A stretch of 64,000 nt of DNA from Arthrobacter sp. Soil736 (GCF_001428005.1 NZ_LMSB01000001.1:116583-180582); one strand, 5' to 3'; counted from the stretch's first letter, positions 1-7,894 are shown. Translations and numbers: made by a program. Notes: generated from the sequence alone by a model not told the origin.

Positions 1-1
1 C

Positions 2-136
2 TGCGCCCTCATGGTCGCCGGCTGGTACGCCTGCCGCAAACGAATCCACGAAATCGCCGAAACCCGCGACGGCTACACCGGCATGTCCCCCGTAGTCGCA
101 AACCGCCCGGGCCCCGGCGGCGCCGACCGCATCTAG
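2..136 (+). CDS. C-terminal fragment of a probable membrane protein (partial)
   Basis: The open frame enters from the left edge and stops at TAG 134-136. The 44 visible residues begin with a short hydrophobic stretch (ALMVAGWYA), followed by a basic and polar tail ending in GGADRI. This fits the last membrane segment and cytoplasmic tail of a transporter such as an amino-acid permease, but no diagnostic motif is visible, so the family is a guess. A long palindrome starts 10 bases after the stop. Confidence 0.45.
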   Translation, partial: CALMVAGWYACRKRIHEIAETRDGYTGMSPVVANRPGPGGADRI

Positions 137-146
137 CCCGCATCGA

Positions 147-210
147 TTGAGCGCGAACGGACACTTGCGGCCCCTGATCCAAGGGGCCCCAAGTGTCCGT
201 TCGCGCTCAA
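147..210. repeat. Long perfect palindrome, 21-bp arms
   Basis: The arm at 147-167 (core GAGCGCGAACGGACACTTG) is repeated as an exact reverse complement at 190-210. Inside, 169-175 (GGCCCCT) pairs with 182-188 around a 6-nt loop, so the whole 64 nt can fold into one stem with a single C-C mismatch. It follows the stop of the edge gene. It has no T-tract, so it is not a classical intrinsic terminator. It resembles a dispersed intergenic palindrome. Confidence 0.8.
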
Positions 211-371
211 GCCCAAGCTCCCGAACCACCTCCGCGGCACCGAGGTTCCCTGACAACACAACCCCGGGGCGTCGCCGTCGTTCCTTAAATCCTCTTGACG
301 GACGGAGTTCACAGGTCTACGGTCAGCCCCGTCCGGATATTCAACGTCGAATCAATCCAGGGAGTGTCACA

Positions 372-620
372 ATGCCGGAATTCATGGATGTCCATCGCAA
401 TATGGCGGGAATAACCAAGGAGGACCTGCAAGCGGCCCACGATGCCGACCTTGCGATTCAGGGCGAGGAAAAGGTCGAATTCAAAAGCGCCTGGGCCGAT
501 CCCGAGGCAGGAGTCGTCTACTGCCTGTCGGAGGCCCCTTCGGCGGACGCGGTGAGGCGCATTCACGAGCGTACGGGCCACCCCGCGGACGAGGTGCACC
601 CCGTCCCGATCAAGGTCTGA
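372..620 (+). CDS. DUF4242 (SCO4226-like) small protein
   Basis: An 82-residue soluble protein starting MPEFMDVHRNM and ending HPADEVHPVPIKV. The length, the MDVHR start, the central EGVVY-like strand (GVVYCLSEAPS) and the ending RIHERTGHPADEV match the DUF4242 family. Its Streptomyces member SCO4226 is known as a nickel-binding ferredoxin-like protein. Start choice: ATG 372 has AGGGAG at 359-364, seven bases upstream. The longer frame back to 147 would translate the palindrome and is rejected. It appears monocistronic. Metal binding here is inferred from the family only. Confidence 0.8.
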   Translation: MPEFMDVHRNMAGITKEDLQAAHDADLAIQGEEKVEFKSAWADPEAGVVYCLSEAPSADAVRRIHERTGHPADEVHPVPIKV

Positions 621-632
621 CTAGCCGATTCA

Positions 633-730
633 GGCATTTCTGCACCGCTTTAGGCCGCCCCAGGGCACACCCGTGCCGTGGTTCCGGGCCTCTAAACCCG
701 GGCGGCGCGGCAAAGTGGTGCAGAAATGCC
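633..730. repeat. Long interrupted palindrome, 19-bp outer arms
   Basis: The outer arm 633-651 (GGCATTTCTGCACCGCTTT) pairs with 712-730 with one G-T mismatch. A second internal stem pairs GCCGCCC near 654-660 with GGGCGGC near 700-706. The element fills most of the gap between the DUF4242 gene and the MBL/rhodanese gene and has no T-tract. Its layout resembles the palindrome at 147-210, but its arms are unrelated in sequence. Confidence 0.75.
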
Positions 731-838
731 AGAGTTTCCTGTGTGACAGGCCGCTTCTGCCGCCAATCGGCCTACGATTGAGGAATCCGGGGGCGCGCGA
801 AGCCGTACGAGCCCCGGAACGTCGAAGGACCGGGATCA

Positions 839-2209
839 ATGGACGTCGTTGTCATCGAAACCCCGCAGCTGGGGGACCGCAGCTACCTGGTCCATGACGG
901 CCGCGTGGGGCTGGTGATCGACGCCCAGCGGGACACGGACCGCGTCGAGGAAGCCGCGCAGCAGGCAGGCGTGGAAATCACCCACGTCGCCGAGACCCAC
1001 GTCCACAACGACTACCTCACGGGCGGACTGATCCTGGCCCGCGCCCACGGCGCAAAGTACCTGGTCAACGCCGCGGATTCCGTTAGCTTCGAGCGCGAGC
1101 CCATCACCGACGGACAGTCCGTGCAGATCGGCGGGTTCTCCCTCAGGGCCGTGGCCACCCCCGGCCACACGCACACCCACCTGTCCTATGTGGTCACGGA
1201 CGGGCGCACCCAGGCGGTCTTTTCCGGCGGCAGCCTGCTCTACGGCTCGGTGGGCCGCACGGACCTAGTCGGCCCCGCTGACACGGCCGGGCTGGCCCGG
1301 GACCAGTACGCCTCGGTGCGCCGGCTGGCTGACGAGGCCGGACCCGACGCGGCCCTGTTCCCGACACACGGTTTCGGCTCATTCTGCTCGATTGGCCCGG
1401 CAACGAGCGCGGCGGCGTCCACCATCCGGGAGCAACGCGCCACCAACCACGCCCTGACCGATCCGGACCCCGAGCATTTTGTGGCCGAACTAATGGCCAA
1501 CCTTTCTGCCTATCCCTCCTATTACGCCCACATGGCCCCGATCAACATGACCGGCCCGGAGCCCGCGGACCTGAGCCTGCCTGAGTCCTTGGATGGAGCT
1601 GAACTCGCCAGCCGGCTGGCCAGGGGCGAATGGGTGGTGGATCTCCGCCGCCGCGTGCTCTTCGCGAGCAACCACCTGGACGGGACCGTGAGCTTCGAAT
1701 ACGGGTCCGGGTCCAGCTTCAGTTCGTACCTCGGTTGGGTCCTTCCGTGGGGAGAAAAGCTGACGCTGGTGGGCGACCGCAAGGACCTGCGGAGCGCCAT
1801 CCGGGACCTCTCCCGCATCGGCATCGACCGCCCGGACGCCGCAGTCGGCACCGAGCCACACATACTCGCGCCCGGTGCCCCGGTCGCCTCCTATCCCCGC
1901 GCCGGGTGGGCCGCCGTCGTCGCAGAAAAACCCGCGGGCGAGCCAGTGCTGGATGTCCGGCGCACGGAGGAGTTTGAAGCATCCCACGTGGCCGATGCGC
2001 TCAACGTACCCCTGCACGAACTGCTGGGACGCCTGGACGAGCTTCCGGCCGGCAGGATCTGGGTGCACTGCAATTCCGGATACCGGGCCGCCGTGGCGGC
2101 CAGCCTGCTGCAGCGGGCGGGGCGGGACGTGGTGCACATCGACGCCCGGTTCCGGGAGGCCGCCGCGGCGGGAGTCCCGATGCACCTGCAAGCGGCGCAG
2201 CGACACTAA
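839..2209 (+). CDS. MBL-fold hydrolase with tandem rhodanese domains (persulfide dioxygenase-like)
   Basis: 456 residues. Residues 1-230 form a metallo-beta-lactamase fold with the metal motif THVHNDY (H54, H56, D58), then ATPGHTHTHLSY and THGFGSFC. Two rhodanese-like segments follow. The first (about 260-340) lacks a catalytic cysteine and is probably structural. The second ends in VHCNSGYR, with the candidate active cysteine at C411. This ETHE1/CstB-like layout is known for oxidising glutathione or protein persulfides and moving sulfane sulfur, so a cytosolic sulfide or persulfide detoxification role is inferred. ATG 839 is preceded by AAGGA. The universal stress protein gene starts 39 bases after its stop and is probably co-transcribed. 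Confidence 0.85.
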   Translation: MDVVVIETPQLGDRSYLVHDGRVGLVIDAQRDTDRVEEAAQQAGVEITHVAETHVHNDYLTGGLILARAHGAKYLVNAADSVSFEREPITDGQSVQIGGFSLRAVATPGHTHTHLSYVVTDGRTQAVFSGGSLLYGSVGRTDLVGPADTAGLARDQYASVRRLADEAGPDAALFPTHGFGSFCSIGPATSAAASTIREQRATNHALTDPDPEHFVAELMANLSAYPSYYAHMAPINMTGPEPADLSLPESLDGAELASRLARGEWVVDLRRRVLFASNHLDGTVSFEYGSGSSFSSYLGWVLPWGEKLTLVGDRKDLRSAIRDLSRIGIDRPDAAVGTEPHILAPGAPVASYPRAGWAAVVAEKPAGEPVLDVRRTEEFEASHVADALNVPLHELLGRLDELPAGRIWVHCNSGYRAAVAASLLQRAGRDVVHIDARFREAAAAGVPMHLQAAQRH

Positions 2210-2248
2210 GCGGCTTATCGAGGATCCACATTTCAAAGGAGAACCGTG

Positions 2249-2740
2249 ATGGATGCTGAAGGCAAAGTGGTTGTGGGCGTTGACGGCTCAGAGTCCTCCA
2301 TAGAGGCGCTGCGCTTCGCGGCCCGGGTGGCGCCCGCCCTGGACGCCCGGGTTCACGCCGTGGCCTGCTGGCATTTTCCCGAGATGTACGCCGGATATGT
2401 GCCGCCGGACTTCGACGCATTCGAGGCCTCCACCGCCAAAATACTGGCGGAAACCATCGACAAGGCCTATGGTCCGGACGCTCCCGAGGGCCTGACCACG
2501 GAGCTGGTGCGCGGCCCCGCGCCGGAGAAGCTCGTGGAGGCAGGGGCCGGGGCGCGGATGCTGGTGGTTGGGCGCAGGGGCCACGGCGGATTCCTGGGCC
2601 TGCACCTGGGGTCGGTTAGCTCAGCCTGCGTTTCGCACGCCGACTGCCCGGTCCTGGTGGTGCATGTGAAAGAAAGCCACCGCGCCCACCACCTCTGGTG
2701 GGCCTCCAAGGCAAAGAACCACGACCCGGCCAAGCCCTGA
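2249..2740 (+). CDS. Universal stress protein (UspA family)
   Basis: 163 residues from ATG 2249. The N-terminal strand VVVGVDGSESS and the C-terminal nucleotide loop VVGRRGHGGFLGLHLGSVS match the ATP-binding Usp signature G-2x-G-9x-G(S/T). A GTG at 2246 is also possible, but AAAGGAG at 2235-2241 is better spaced for the ATG. The tail after VVHVKES is basic and tryptophan-containing and extends past the domain. Its position just downstream of the MBL/rhodanese enzyme suggests a joint stress response. The function is inferred from the family. Confidence 0.88.
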   Translation: MDAEGKVVVGVDGSESSIEALRFAARVAPALDARVHAVACWHFPEMYAGYVPPDFDAFEASTAKILAETIDKAYGPDAPEGLTTELVRGPAPEKLVEAGAGARMLVVGRRGHGGFLGLHLGSVSSACVSHADCPVLVVHVKESHRAHHLWWASKAKNHDPAKP

Positions 2741-2848
2741 CCGGCCCGCGTAACGCAACGCACCCGCAACCCCCTGCCCGGCCGGTTCGCATATGCTCAG
2801 CAGACAGGCTCAACCTGGCTCAGCGACGAACCACCCGGGAGACACTTC

Positions 2849-4165
2849 ATGACCAACTGGCGGATCAGGGATTTCCACTCAGCGGACCTGGACGGCATCC
2901 TGCACCTCTGGGAGTCGTTGAAGGCCACCAACGTTGAACCCGTCTACGCGCTCTCCGAGGTGCTCGCGTCCTGCGAAAAAGACCACGCCGTCGTGGCGGT
3001 GCTGGGCGACCAGGTGGTGGGCGCCGCCGTCGGACGCGCCGCGCACGACCAAGGCTGGATCGTCTTCCTGGCCACGCTGCCGGAGTACCGCGGCCGCGGG
3101 ATCGGAACGTCGCTGCTGGCCGCCGTCGAAAACCGGATGGCGCCGCACGGGCTGAACAAGCTGTCCGCGCTTATGCCGGAGTCGGAAACCCGGGTGGAGG
3201 CCTTCCTGAGCCGGGGGTTCATGCTCAAGAAGAACCTGCGCTACTTCGAGCGCACCATCCCCGTCCAGCGCCAGGAGCTTGAGCCGCTGGGCCTGCTGGG
3301 CGGCCGCATCCTGGCCCGGGACCTGTGGGAGAACGTGGCCGGCATGCGCCGCGAGAAGGAGCTGCTGGAGCGGCGCCTCGTGCTGCCGCTGGCGGAGGCC
3401 GACCTGGCCGACGAGTACGGCGTGGTGCCGCCGCGCGCCGTGGTGCTGTTCGGCCCGCCCGGCACCGGCAAGACCACCTTCGCCAAGGCGATCGCGTCAC
3501 GGCTGGAGTGGCCGTTCGTGGAGGTCTTCCCCTCCCGGCTGGCCTCCGACCCCAAGGGCCTCGCCGGCGCGCTGCGCGAGACGTTCCTGGAGATCGCCGA
3601 GCTCGAGCACGCTGTGGTGTTCATCGACGAGGTGGAGGAGATCGCCTCGCAGCGGTCGGGCGAGCCGCCGTCGCCGCTGCAGGGCGTCACGAACGAACTC
3701 CTCAAGATCATCCCGGCCTTCCGCGAACAGCCCGGCCGCCTGCTGGTCTGCGCCACCAACTTCATCCGCGCGCTGGACACCGCCTTCCTGCGCCACGGCC
3801 GGTTCGACTACGTCATCCCCATCGGCCTCCCCGACCGCCAGGCCCGCGAGGCCATGTGGCAGCGCTTCATCCCCGCCGCCGTGGTGGACGACGTCGACGT
3901 GGAGCTTTTGGTGGACCGCACCGAAGGCTTCTCCCCCGCGGACATCGAGTACGCCGCCCGGAGCGCCTCCCAGCGCGCGCTGGAAAAAGCAGTGTACGAC
4001 GACGGCGGGCTGGCGTCCGGGGGCACCGTGGCCGTCCGCGAGGCCGTCCGGAAGGGCCCCGCCACGCAGGACTACCTCGACGCCATCGCTGACACCCGGA
4101 CCACCGTCAGCGAAGAGGTGCACCAGATCTTCCTCGAGGACATCGAGGCACTCGGCCGGGTGTAG
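2849..4165 (+). CDS. GNAT acetyltransferase-AAA+ ATPase fusion protein
   Basis: 438 residues. Residues 1-145 are a GNAT domain with the acetyl-CoA motif RGRGIG after the strand IVFLATLPEY. From about 185 comes an AAA+ domain with Walker A GPPGTGKT (202-209), Walker B VVFIDE (256-261), a sensor-1 strand CATNF and an FtsH/Cdc48-like second region of homology ending RHGRFD, which supplies the arginine finger. A small helical lid follows (EGFSPADIEYAARSAS). ATP-driven remodelling tied to acetylation is suggested, but the target is unknown. ATG 2849 has GGGAG upstream. The frame is continuous, so the fusion is real in this sequence. It sits alone between the Usp gene and a hairpin. Confidence 0.85.
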   Translation: MTNWRIRDFHSADLDGILHLWESLKATNVEPVYALSEVLASCEKDHAVVAVLGDQVVGAAVGRAAHDQGWIVFLATLPEYRGRGIGTSLLAAVENRMAPHGLNKLSALMPESETRVEAFLSRGFMLKKNLRYFERTIPVQRQELEPLGLLGGRILARDLWENVAGMRREKELLERRLVLPLAEADLADEYGVVPPRAVVLFGPPGTGKTTFAKAIASRLEWPFVEVFPSRLASDPKGLAGALRETFLEIAELEHAVVFIDEVEEIASQRSGEPPSPLQGVTNELLKIIPAFREQPGRLLVCATNFIRALDTAFLRHGRFDYVIPIGLPDRQAREAMWQRFIPAAVVDDVDVELLVDRTEGFSPADIEYAARSASQRALEKAVYDDGGLASGGTVAVREAVRKGPATQDYLDAIADTRTTVSEEVHQIFLEDIEALGRV

Positions 4166-4177
4166 CCCTGCCCCGCC

Positions 4178-4248
4178 GCCATTTCGACGGTTCCCTGCCA
4201 GCTAGACGTGGGCTACCGTCTAGCTGGGCACGCTTCCATCGAAATGGC
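4178..4248. repeat. Long imperfect intergenic hairpin
   Basis: GCCATTTCGACGG (4178-4190) pairs with CCATCGAAATGGC (4236-4248) with one mismatch. Inside it, TGCCAGCTAGACG pairs with CGTCTAGCTGGGCA with one bulge. It lies 12 bases after the GNAT-AAA+ stop and just upstream of the next ribosome site. It could terminate the first gene or fold in the leader of the second. Confidence 0.65.
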
Positions 4249-4265
4249 CACGGGAGGGAAGAGCC

Positions 4266-4901
4266 GTGATCCTGTTCCTGACGGTTGTGAGCGGGCTGGC
4301 CTGGACGGTGGTGTACGCAGAGGCCATCCGGCTTGGCTTCCGCGACCGCACCTACGCCATTCCGGCCGCGGCCCTGGCCCTGAACTTCGCCTGGGAGGTG
4401 GTCCACGCCTCGCATTCCGTGGCCACCGGGATTACCGCCCAGGGTGTCTTCAACATCGTGTGGGGACTGGCTGACGTCCTCATCGTGTACACGTTCCTCA
4501 GGTTCGGGAGGGCCGAGTTGCCATCGTGGGTCACGCGGCGGCTCTTCATCGGCTGGGCGGTGCTGCTGGGCGTCGTGTCCTTCGCGGTGCAGCTGCTGTT
4601 CGTGGTGGAGTTCGGCTGGGATGACGCCGCCCGCTACGCCGCGTTCCTGCAGAACCTGCTGATGTCGGGGCTGTTCATCGCGATGTTCGTGGCCCGCGGC
4701 GGCAGCAGGGGCCAATCGCTCGTCATCGCGGTGGCGAAATGGATCGGAACCTTGGCTCCCACCATCGTGTTCGGCTGGTACGGGAATTCACCCCTGGTCC
4801 TTGGCCTCGGCGCGCTCTGCAGTGTGTTGGATGTGGCCTACATCGGCCTGATGTGGCGGGGACGGGCTGCCTCGGCCGTGACGGGTCCTGCCTCCTCCTG
4901 A
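4266..4901 (+). CDS. Seven-helix membrane protein, Pyr4-type terpene cyclase homologue
   Basis: 211 residues, almost entirely hydrophobic, with about seven membrane helices. The motif LNFAWEVVHA places an acidic residue at E44, and a C-terminal SVLDVAYIGLMWR places D189. These positions and the overall size match the Pyr4 family of transmembrane terpene cyclases, whose catalytic acids are a Glu early and an Asp late in the chain. Fungal Pyr4 and the bacterial drimenyl-type enzymes are known. No prenyltransferase or epoxidase gene lies nearby, so the substrate is unknown. The GTG start at 4266 follows GGAGGGAA. Similarity is judged by eye, and an uncharacterised membrane protein is the alternative. 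Confidence 0.6.
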   Translation: MILFLTVVSGLAWTVVYAEAIRLGFRDRTYAIPAAALALNFAWEVVHASHSVATGITAQGVFNIVWGLADVLIVYTFLRFGRAELPSWVTRRLFIGWAVLLGVVSFAVQLLFVVEFGWDDAARYAAFLQNLLMSGLFIAMFVARGGSRGQSLVIAVAKWIGTLAPTIVFGWYGNSPLVLGLGALCSVLDVAYIGLMWRGRAASAVTGPASS

Positions 4902-4952
4902 CCTGCTCCGGGCGCTGGAGCGTTACTTCTCCCCGGCGGTATTCTTTGAGCC

Positions 4953-6215
4953 ATGTCCAACAATCCCCTCCGGCATGCCGTGGCCCGCATGGGCGGCCGC
5001 GACCCGCATGAAAAGCACCGTGCCGCCACCCCGTTGGAGCTGTTCTTCGACCTGACGTTTGTCATTGCCTTCGGAGTGGCGGGAAGCCAGTTCGCCCACG
5101 AGATCGCCGAAGCCCATTTCGGTGCCGGGCTGCTGGGCTTCTCCTTCGCGATGTTCGCCGTGATCTGGGCCTGGATCAACTTCACCTGGTTTGCCAGCGC
5201 CTACGACACCGACGACTGGGTCTTCCGGGTGGTCACGATGATCCAGCTGCTTGGCGTGCTCATTCTCGCCATGGGGATCGAGCCGCTGTTCCACTCGTTG
5301 GTGGAGGGCGACCATGTGGACAACGCCGTGATCGTGGGCGGCTACGTGATCATGCGCCTTGCCCTGGTGTTCCAGTGGCTGCGCGCGGGGCGGCAGGACC
5401 CAGCCCGCCGCCAGACTTGCCTGCGCTACGCAACCTATCTTGGTGTGGTGCAGCTCGGCTGGATCGCGGTGCTGATCATTCAGGCCGACCTACCGACGAC
5501 CATCATGATGATCGTCCCCCTCTACGTGCTGGAAATGGCTACGCCCTACGTCGCCGAGCGCTCAATGCGGACCCCGTGGCACGCGCACCACATCGCCGAG
5601 CGCTACGGGCTGCTCGCCATCATCGCCCTCGGCGAATGCCTGATCGGCGCGATCGAAACCCTCCGCGCCATCGTGGCCAACCATGGCTGGAGCGTCGATG
5701 CGGCGCTGGTGGGGTTCGGCGGGACAGCGCTGGCCTTCAGCATGTGGTGGATCTACTTCATCCTGCCCGCCGGCCAGGCCCTGCACCTTCAGCGGCACCG
5801 CTCGTTCTTCTTCGGCTACGGGCACATGCCGATCTTCGCTGCCATCGCCGCGACGGGCGCCGGACTGCATGTGGCCGCCTACTACATCGACCATGAGGCG
5901 CACATCAGCGCCGCCGTGGCGGTGGCCAGCATTGCGGTACCCGTAGCGCTGTTCAAACTCTCCCTGACTTGGCTGTTCAGCGTCATGATCTGCGCGGACC
6001 GCACCGTCATTGCCGTCGCCGCCGGAGTGCTGGTGGTGCTGGCCGGCACCGTTGCCCTCGCCGAAGCCGGGGTTTCCGTGCCCGTCTGCCTGATGGTGAT
6101 TGTCGCGGCTCTTGGCGCATCGATCGTCATTGATGAGCGCCGCGGCACGGAGCGGCTGGGCGCGGCATTGGAGCACTTGGAACGCGGGGCTACCGGGGCG
6201 CGGCCGGCAGAATGA
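4953..6215 (+). CDS. Low temperature requirement protein A family membrane protein
   Basis: 420 residues with many membrane helices. The N-terminal TPLELFFDLTFVIAF and the central HIAERYGLLAIIALGE are hallmarks of the LtrA family, first named for cold growth of Listeria. The biochemical activity of the family is not established. ATG 4953 has no Shine-Dalgarno sequence, but TATTCT at 4940-4945 could be a -10 element, so a leaderless or very short-leader transcript is possible. The gene converges with the oxidoreductase at 6190-7206, and the two coding regions overlap tail to tail by 26 bases. Confidence 0.85.
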   Translation: MSNNPLRHAVARMGGRDPHEKHRAATPLELFFDLTFVIAFGVAGSQFAHEIAEAHFGAGLLGFSFAMFAVIWAWINFTWFASAYDTDDWVFRVVTMIQLLGVLILAMGIEPLFHSLVEGDHVDNAVIVGGYVIMRLALVFQWLRAGRQDPARRQTCLRYATYLGVVQLGWIAVLIIQADLPTTIMMIVPLYVLEMATPYVAERSMRTPWHAHHIAERYGLLAIIALGECLIGAIETLRAIVANHGWSVDAALVGFGGTALAFSMWWIYFILPAGQALHLQRHRSFFFGYGHMPIFAAIAATGAGLHVAAYYIDHEAHISAAVAVASIAVPVALFKLSLTWLFSVMICADRTVIAVAAGVLVVLAGTVALAEAGVSVPVCLMVIVAALGASIVIDERRGTERLGAALEHLERGATGARPAE

Positions 6216-7206
6216 CCACGATTTTGCCCTTGGCACGCCCCCGCTCCAGGGCGGCGAAGGCGTCGGCGATGCTGCCGAACGGATACTCGCTGTCAACGAC
6301 AGGCTGAAGCGCCCCGTCATCGACCAGTGCGGCGAGGAAGCGCAGGTCATCCGCGCTGGGATGCATGAAGAGGTAGCGGTAGCCTGCGCGTGCCCGCCTG
6401 GCCCGCAACCGGATCGGAAGGCTGATGGCCCAGAAGAGCGCCGCGACCCAGCCGGGAGCGGCCAGGTCCTTCCGCGCGGTCAGCGGCTCGGGGACTCCGG
6501 CGATCGACACCACCATGCCTCCCGGCTTGAGGATCCGGAAAGACTGCTTCAGCGCGTCGCCGCCCACCAGGTCCAGCACGGCGTCATAGTCCTGAAGTTC
6601 GTCGTCAATGCGGTTCCGGGTGTAGTCGATCACCCGGTCCGCACCCAGTCTCCGCACCAGTTCATCCCCGCGGGCAGACGCCGTGGTGGTTACCTCAGCA
6701 CCGAAGTGCTTAGCCAGCTGGATCGCCAGCGTTCCCACGCCGCCCGCGCCACCGGCAATGAAGAGCCTGGTGCCTTTCCCGACGGCGAGTTCGTCGCGCA
6801 GGGCCTGAAGTGCCGTAAGGCCGGCCAAGGGCAGTCCCGCCGCTTCGGCGAACCCCAGCGACACCGGCATGGCGGCGACGTGCCCCTGCTGAACGCACAC
6901 AAGCTCTGCAAAGGCGCCGAGGGTGGCCTTGTCCACGCGCGCATAAACGCGGTCCCCAAGTTCGAACCCGCTCGTTCCGGGGCCCACGGCGTCCACCGTT
7001 CCGGCCACTTCGCAGCCGGCAATGATGGGAAGCCGGTGTCGGCTGATGGCCCGCAGCTTTCCCTGGCGCAGCTTGTAGTCGACAGGATTGAGCCCGGCGG
7101 CGGCCACCCGGATCCGCACCTCACCGGGTCCTGGATGCGGTTCGGGGACGTCCCGGAACTCCATGGCGTCTGCCGCTCCGTACCGGGTGAGGACGTAGGC
7201 GAGCAC
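6190..7206 (-). CDS. NADP-dependent quinone oxidoreductase-like (MDR superfamily)
   Basis: 338 residues from a GTG at 7206. The N-terminal GroES-like half (YGAADAMEFRDVPEPHPGPGEVRIRVAAAGLNPVDYKLRQG) and a Rossmann half with the dinucleotide loop AGGAGGVG identify a zinc-independent medium-chain reductase. It probably reduces quinones or enones with NADPH. The structural-zinc cysteines are absent. The start lies two bases after the stop of the HD gene, with AGGGA inside that gene's end, so the two are translationally coupled. The longer frame up to 7446 is a shadow over the HD gene. The 3' end overlaps ltrA. Confidence 0.85.
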   Translation of the reverse strand: MLAYVLTRYGAADAMEFRDVPEPHPGPGEVRIRVAAAGLNPVDYKLRQGKLRAISRHRLPIIAGCEVAGTVDAVGPGTSGFELGDRVYARVDKATLGAFAELVCVQQGHVAAMPVSLGFAEAAGLPLAGLTALQALRDELAVGKGTRLFIAGGAGGVGTLAIQLAKHFGAEVTTTASARGDELVRRLGADRVIDYTRNRIDDELQDYDAVLDLVGGDALKQSFRILKPGGMVVSIAGVPEPLTARKDLAAPGWVAALFWAISLPIRLRARRARAGYRYLFMHPSADDLRFLAALVDDGALQPVVDSEYPFGSIADAFAALERGRAKGKIVVILPAAPR

Positions 7207-7208
7207 GG

Positions 7209-7853
7209 CTAGTCCCTGGGTGCGCCGTCCGGCTCGGGGGTCTCGACAGGCTCGTCCTGCGGGGCATCTTCGTAGGCGAGATTCTCGTAGTCGGTGTCGT
7301 CCGCCTCGTCCAGGCGGTCGTCCAGCTCCTCGAGTAGCCAAGGGTTCACCCTCGCCAGGATCTTCCGGATCTCCTCCTCGGGAACGGCGGCGTACAGCAC
7401 CGGACGAGCGTCGGCATAGCGCGTCACCGGCGGCTTGTCCGGCCATTTCTCCGCCAGGGCCTTCACCCGTTCCGGCAGGGAATTGTGCGCGTTGTCGGCG
7501 ATCTTCACCAGGGTGGCGTCATGGTCCTCGGCGATAAAACGGATGCCGGCCTCGTAGTCGTCCGGGTTGTCATGCAGCCGCTTGGTGACCCGCTCGATGA
7601 TGCCCACCGCCCGCTCCGAAACGCCCATGTCCAGCAGCGCCTGCCGTGTCATGGGCGTGTCCTCGGCGATGTCGTGGAGGTAGCCGGCGATCCGGATGTC
7701 GTCGTCGAAATCGGCCAGCGCATCACCGACCGCGATAACGTGCTCACGGTACGGGCGCTTGAGCTTGTCCTTCTGGCGGTTGTGCGCCACTTCGGCAAGG
7801 ACCTTGGCGGTCTCTACAGTGAAGCGTGCTTCCGGCGATCCTTGTTCTGGCAT
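7209..7853 (-). CDS. HD-domain protein related to RelA/SpoT hydrolases
   Basis: 214 residues from ATG 7853. Three motifs of the (p)ppGpp hydrolase HD family are present in order: AHNRQKDKLKRPYREHVIAV, then YLHDIAEDTPMT (the HD-x-x-ED pair), then LVKIADNAHNS. Single-domain members resemble the MESH1-type small alarmone hydrolases. No synthetase domain is present. The alarmone substrate is inferred. The last ~35 residues are acidic and low-complexity (QDEPVETPEPDGAPRD), and part of this tail is written in a REP-like DNA motif. A frame extension to 7916 adds a Gly/Val-rich leader that overlaps gluQ and is rejected. No clear ribosome site precedes the ATG. Confidence 0.75.
   Translation of the reverse strand: MPEQGSPEARFTVETAKVLAEVAHNRQKDKLKRPYREHVIAVGDALADFDDDIRIAGYLHDIAEDTPMTRQALLDMGVSERAVGIIERVTKRLHDNPDDYEAGIRFIAEDHDATLVKIADNAHNSLPERVKALAEKWPDKPPVTRYADARPVLYAAVPEEEIRKILARVNPWLLEELDDRLDEADDTDYENLAYEDAPQDEPVETPEPDGAPRD
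7238..7256. repeat. REP-like half-site inside a coding tail
   Basis: The stretch GGTCTCGACAGGCTCG within the HD gene's 3' end matches the half-site GGTCTCGACAGG seen three times in the E2 gene at 47.5-47.7 kb. Both encode the residues PVET on the minus strand. Only one arm is present here, so no hairpin forms. Confidence 0.5.
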
Positions 7854-7894
7854 GCATTCAGCGTACCCACCGCCACCAAGTACACCGCCACCAA

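Noticed and set aside
3279..4205. 308-residue frame on the same strand within the GNAT-AAA+ gene
   Set aside because: Composed almost only of Arg/Pro/Ser/Ala. It is an alternative frame of the real gene.
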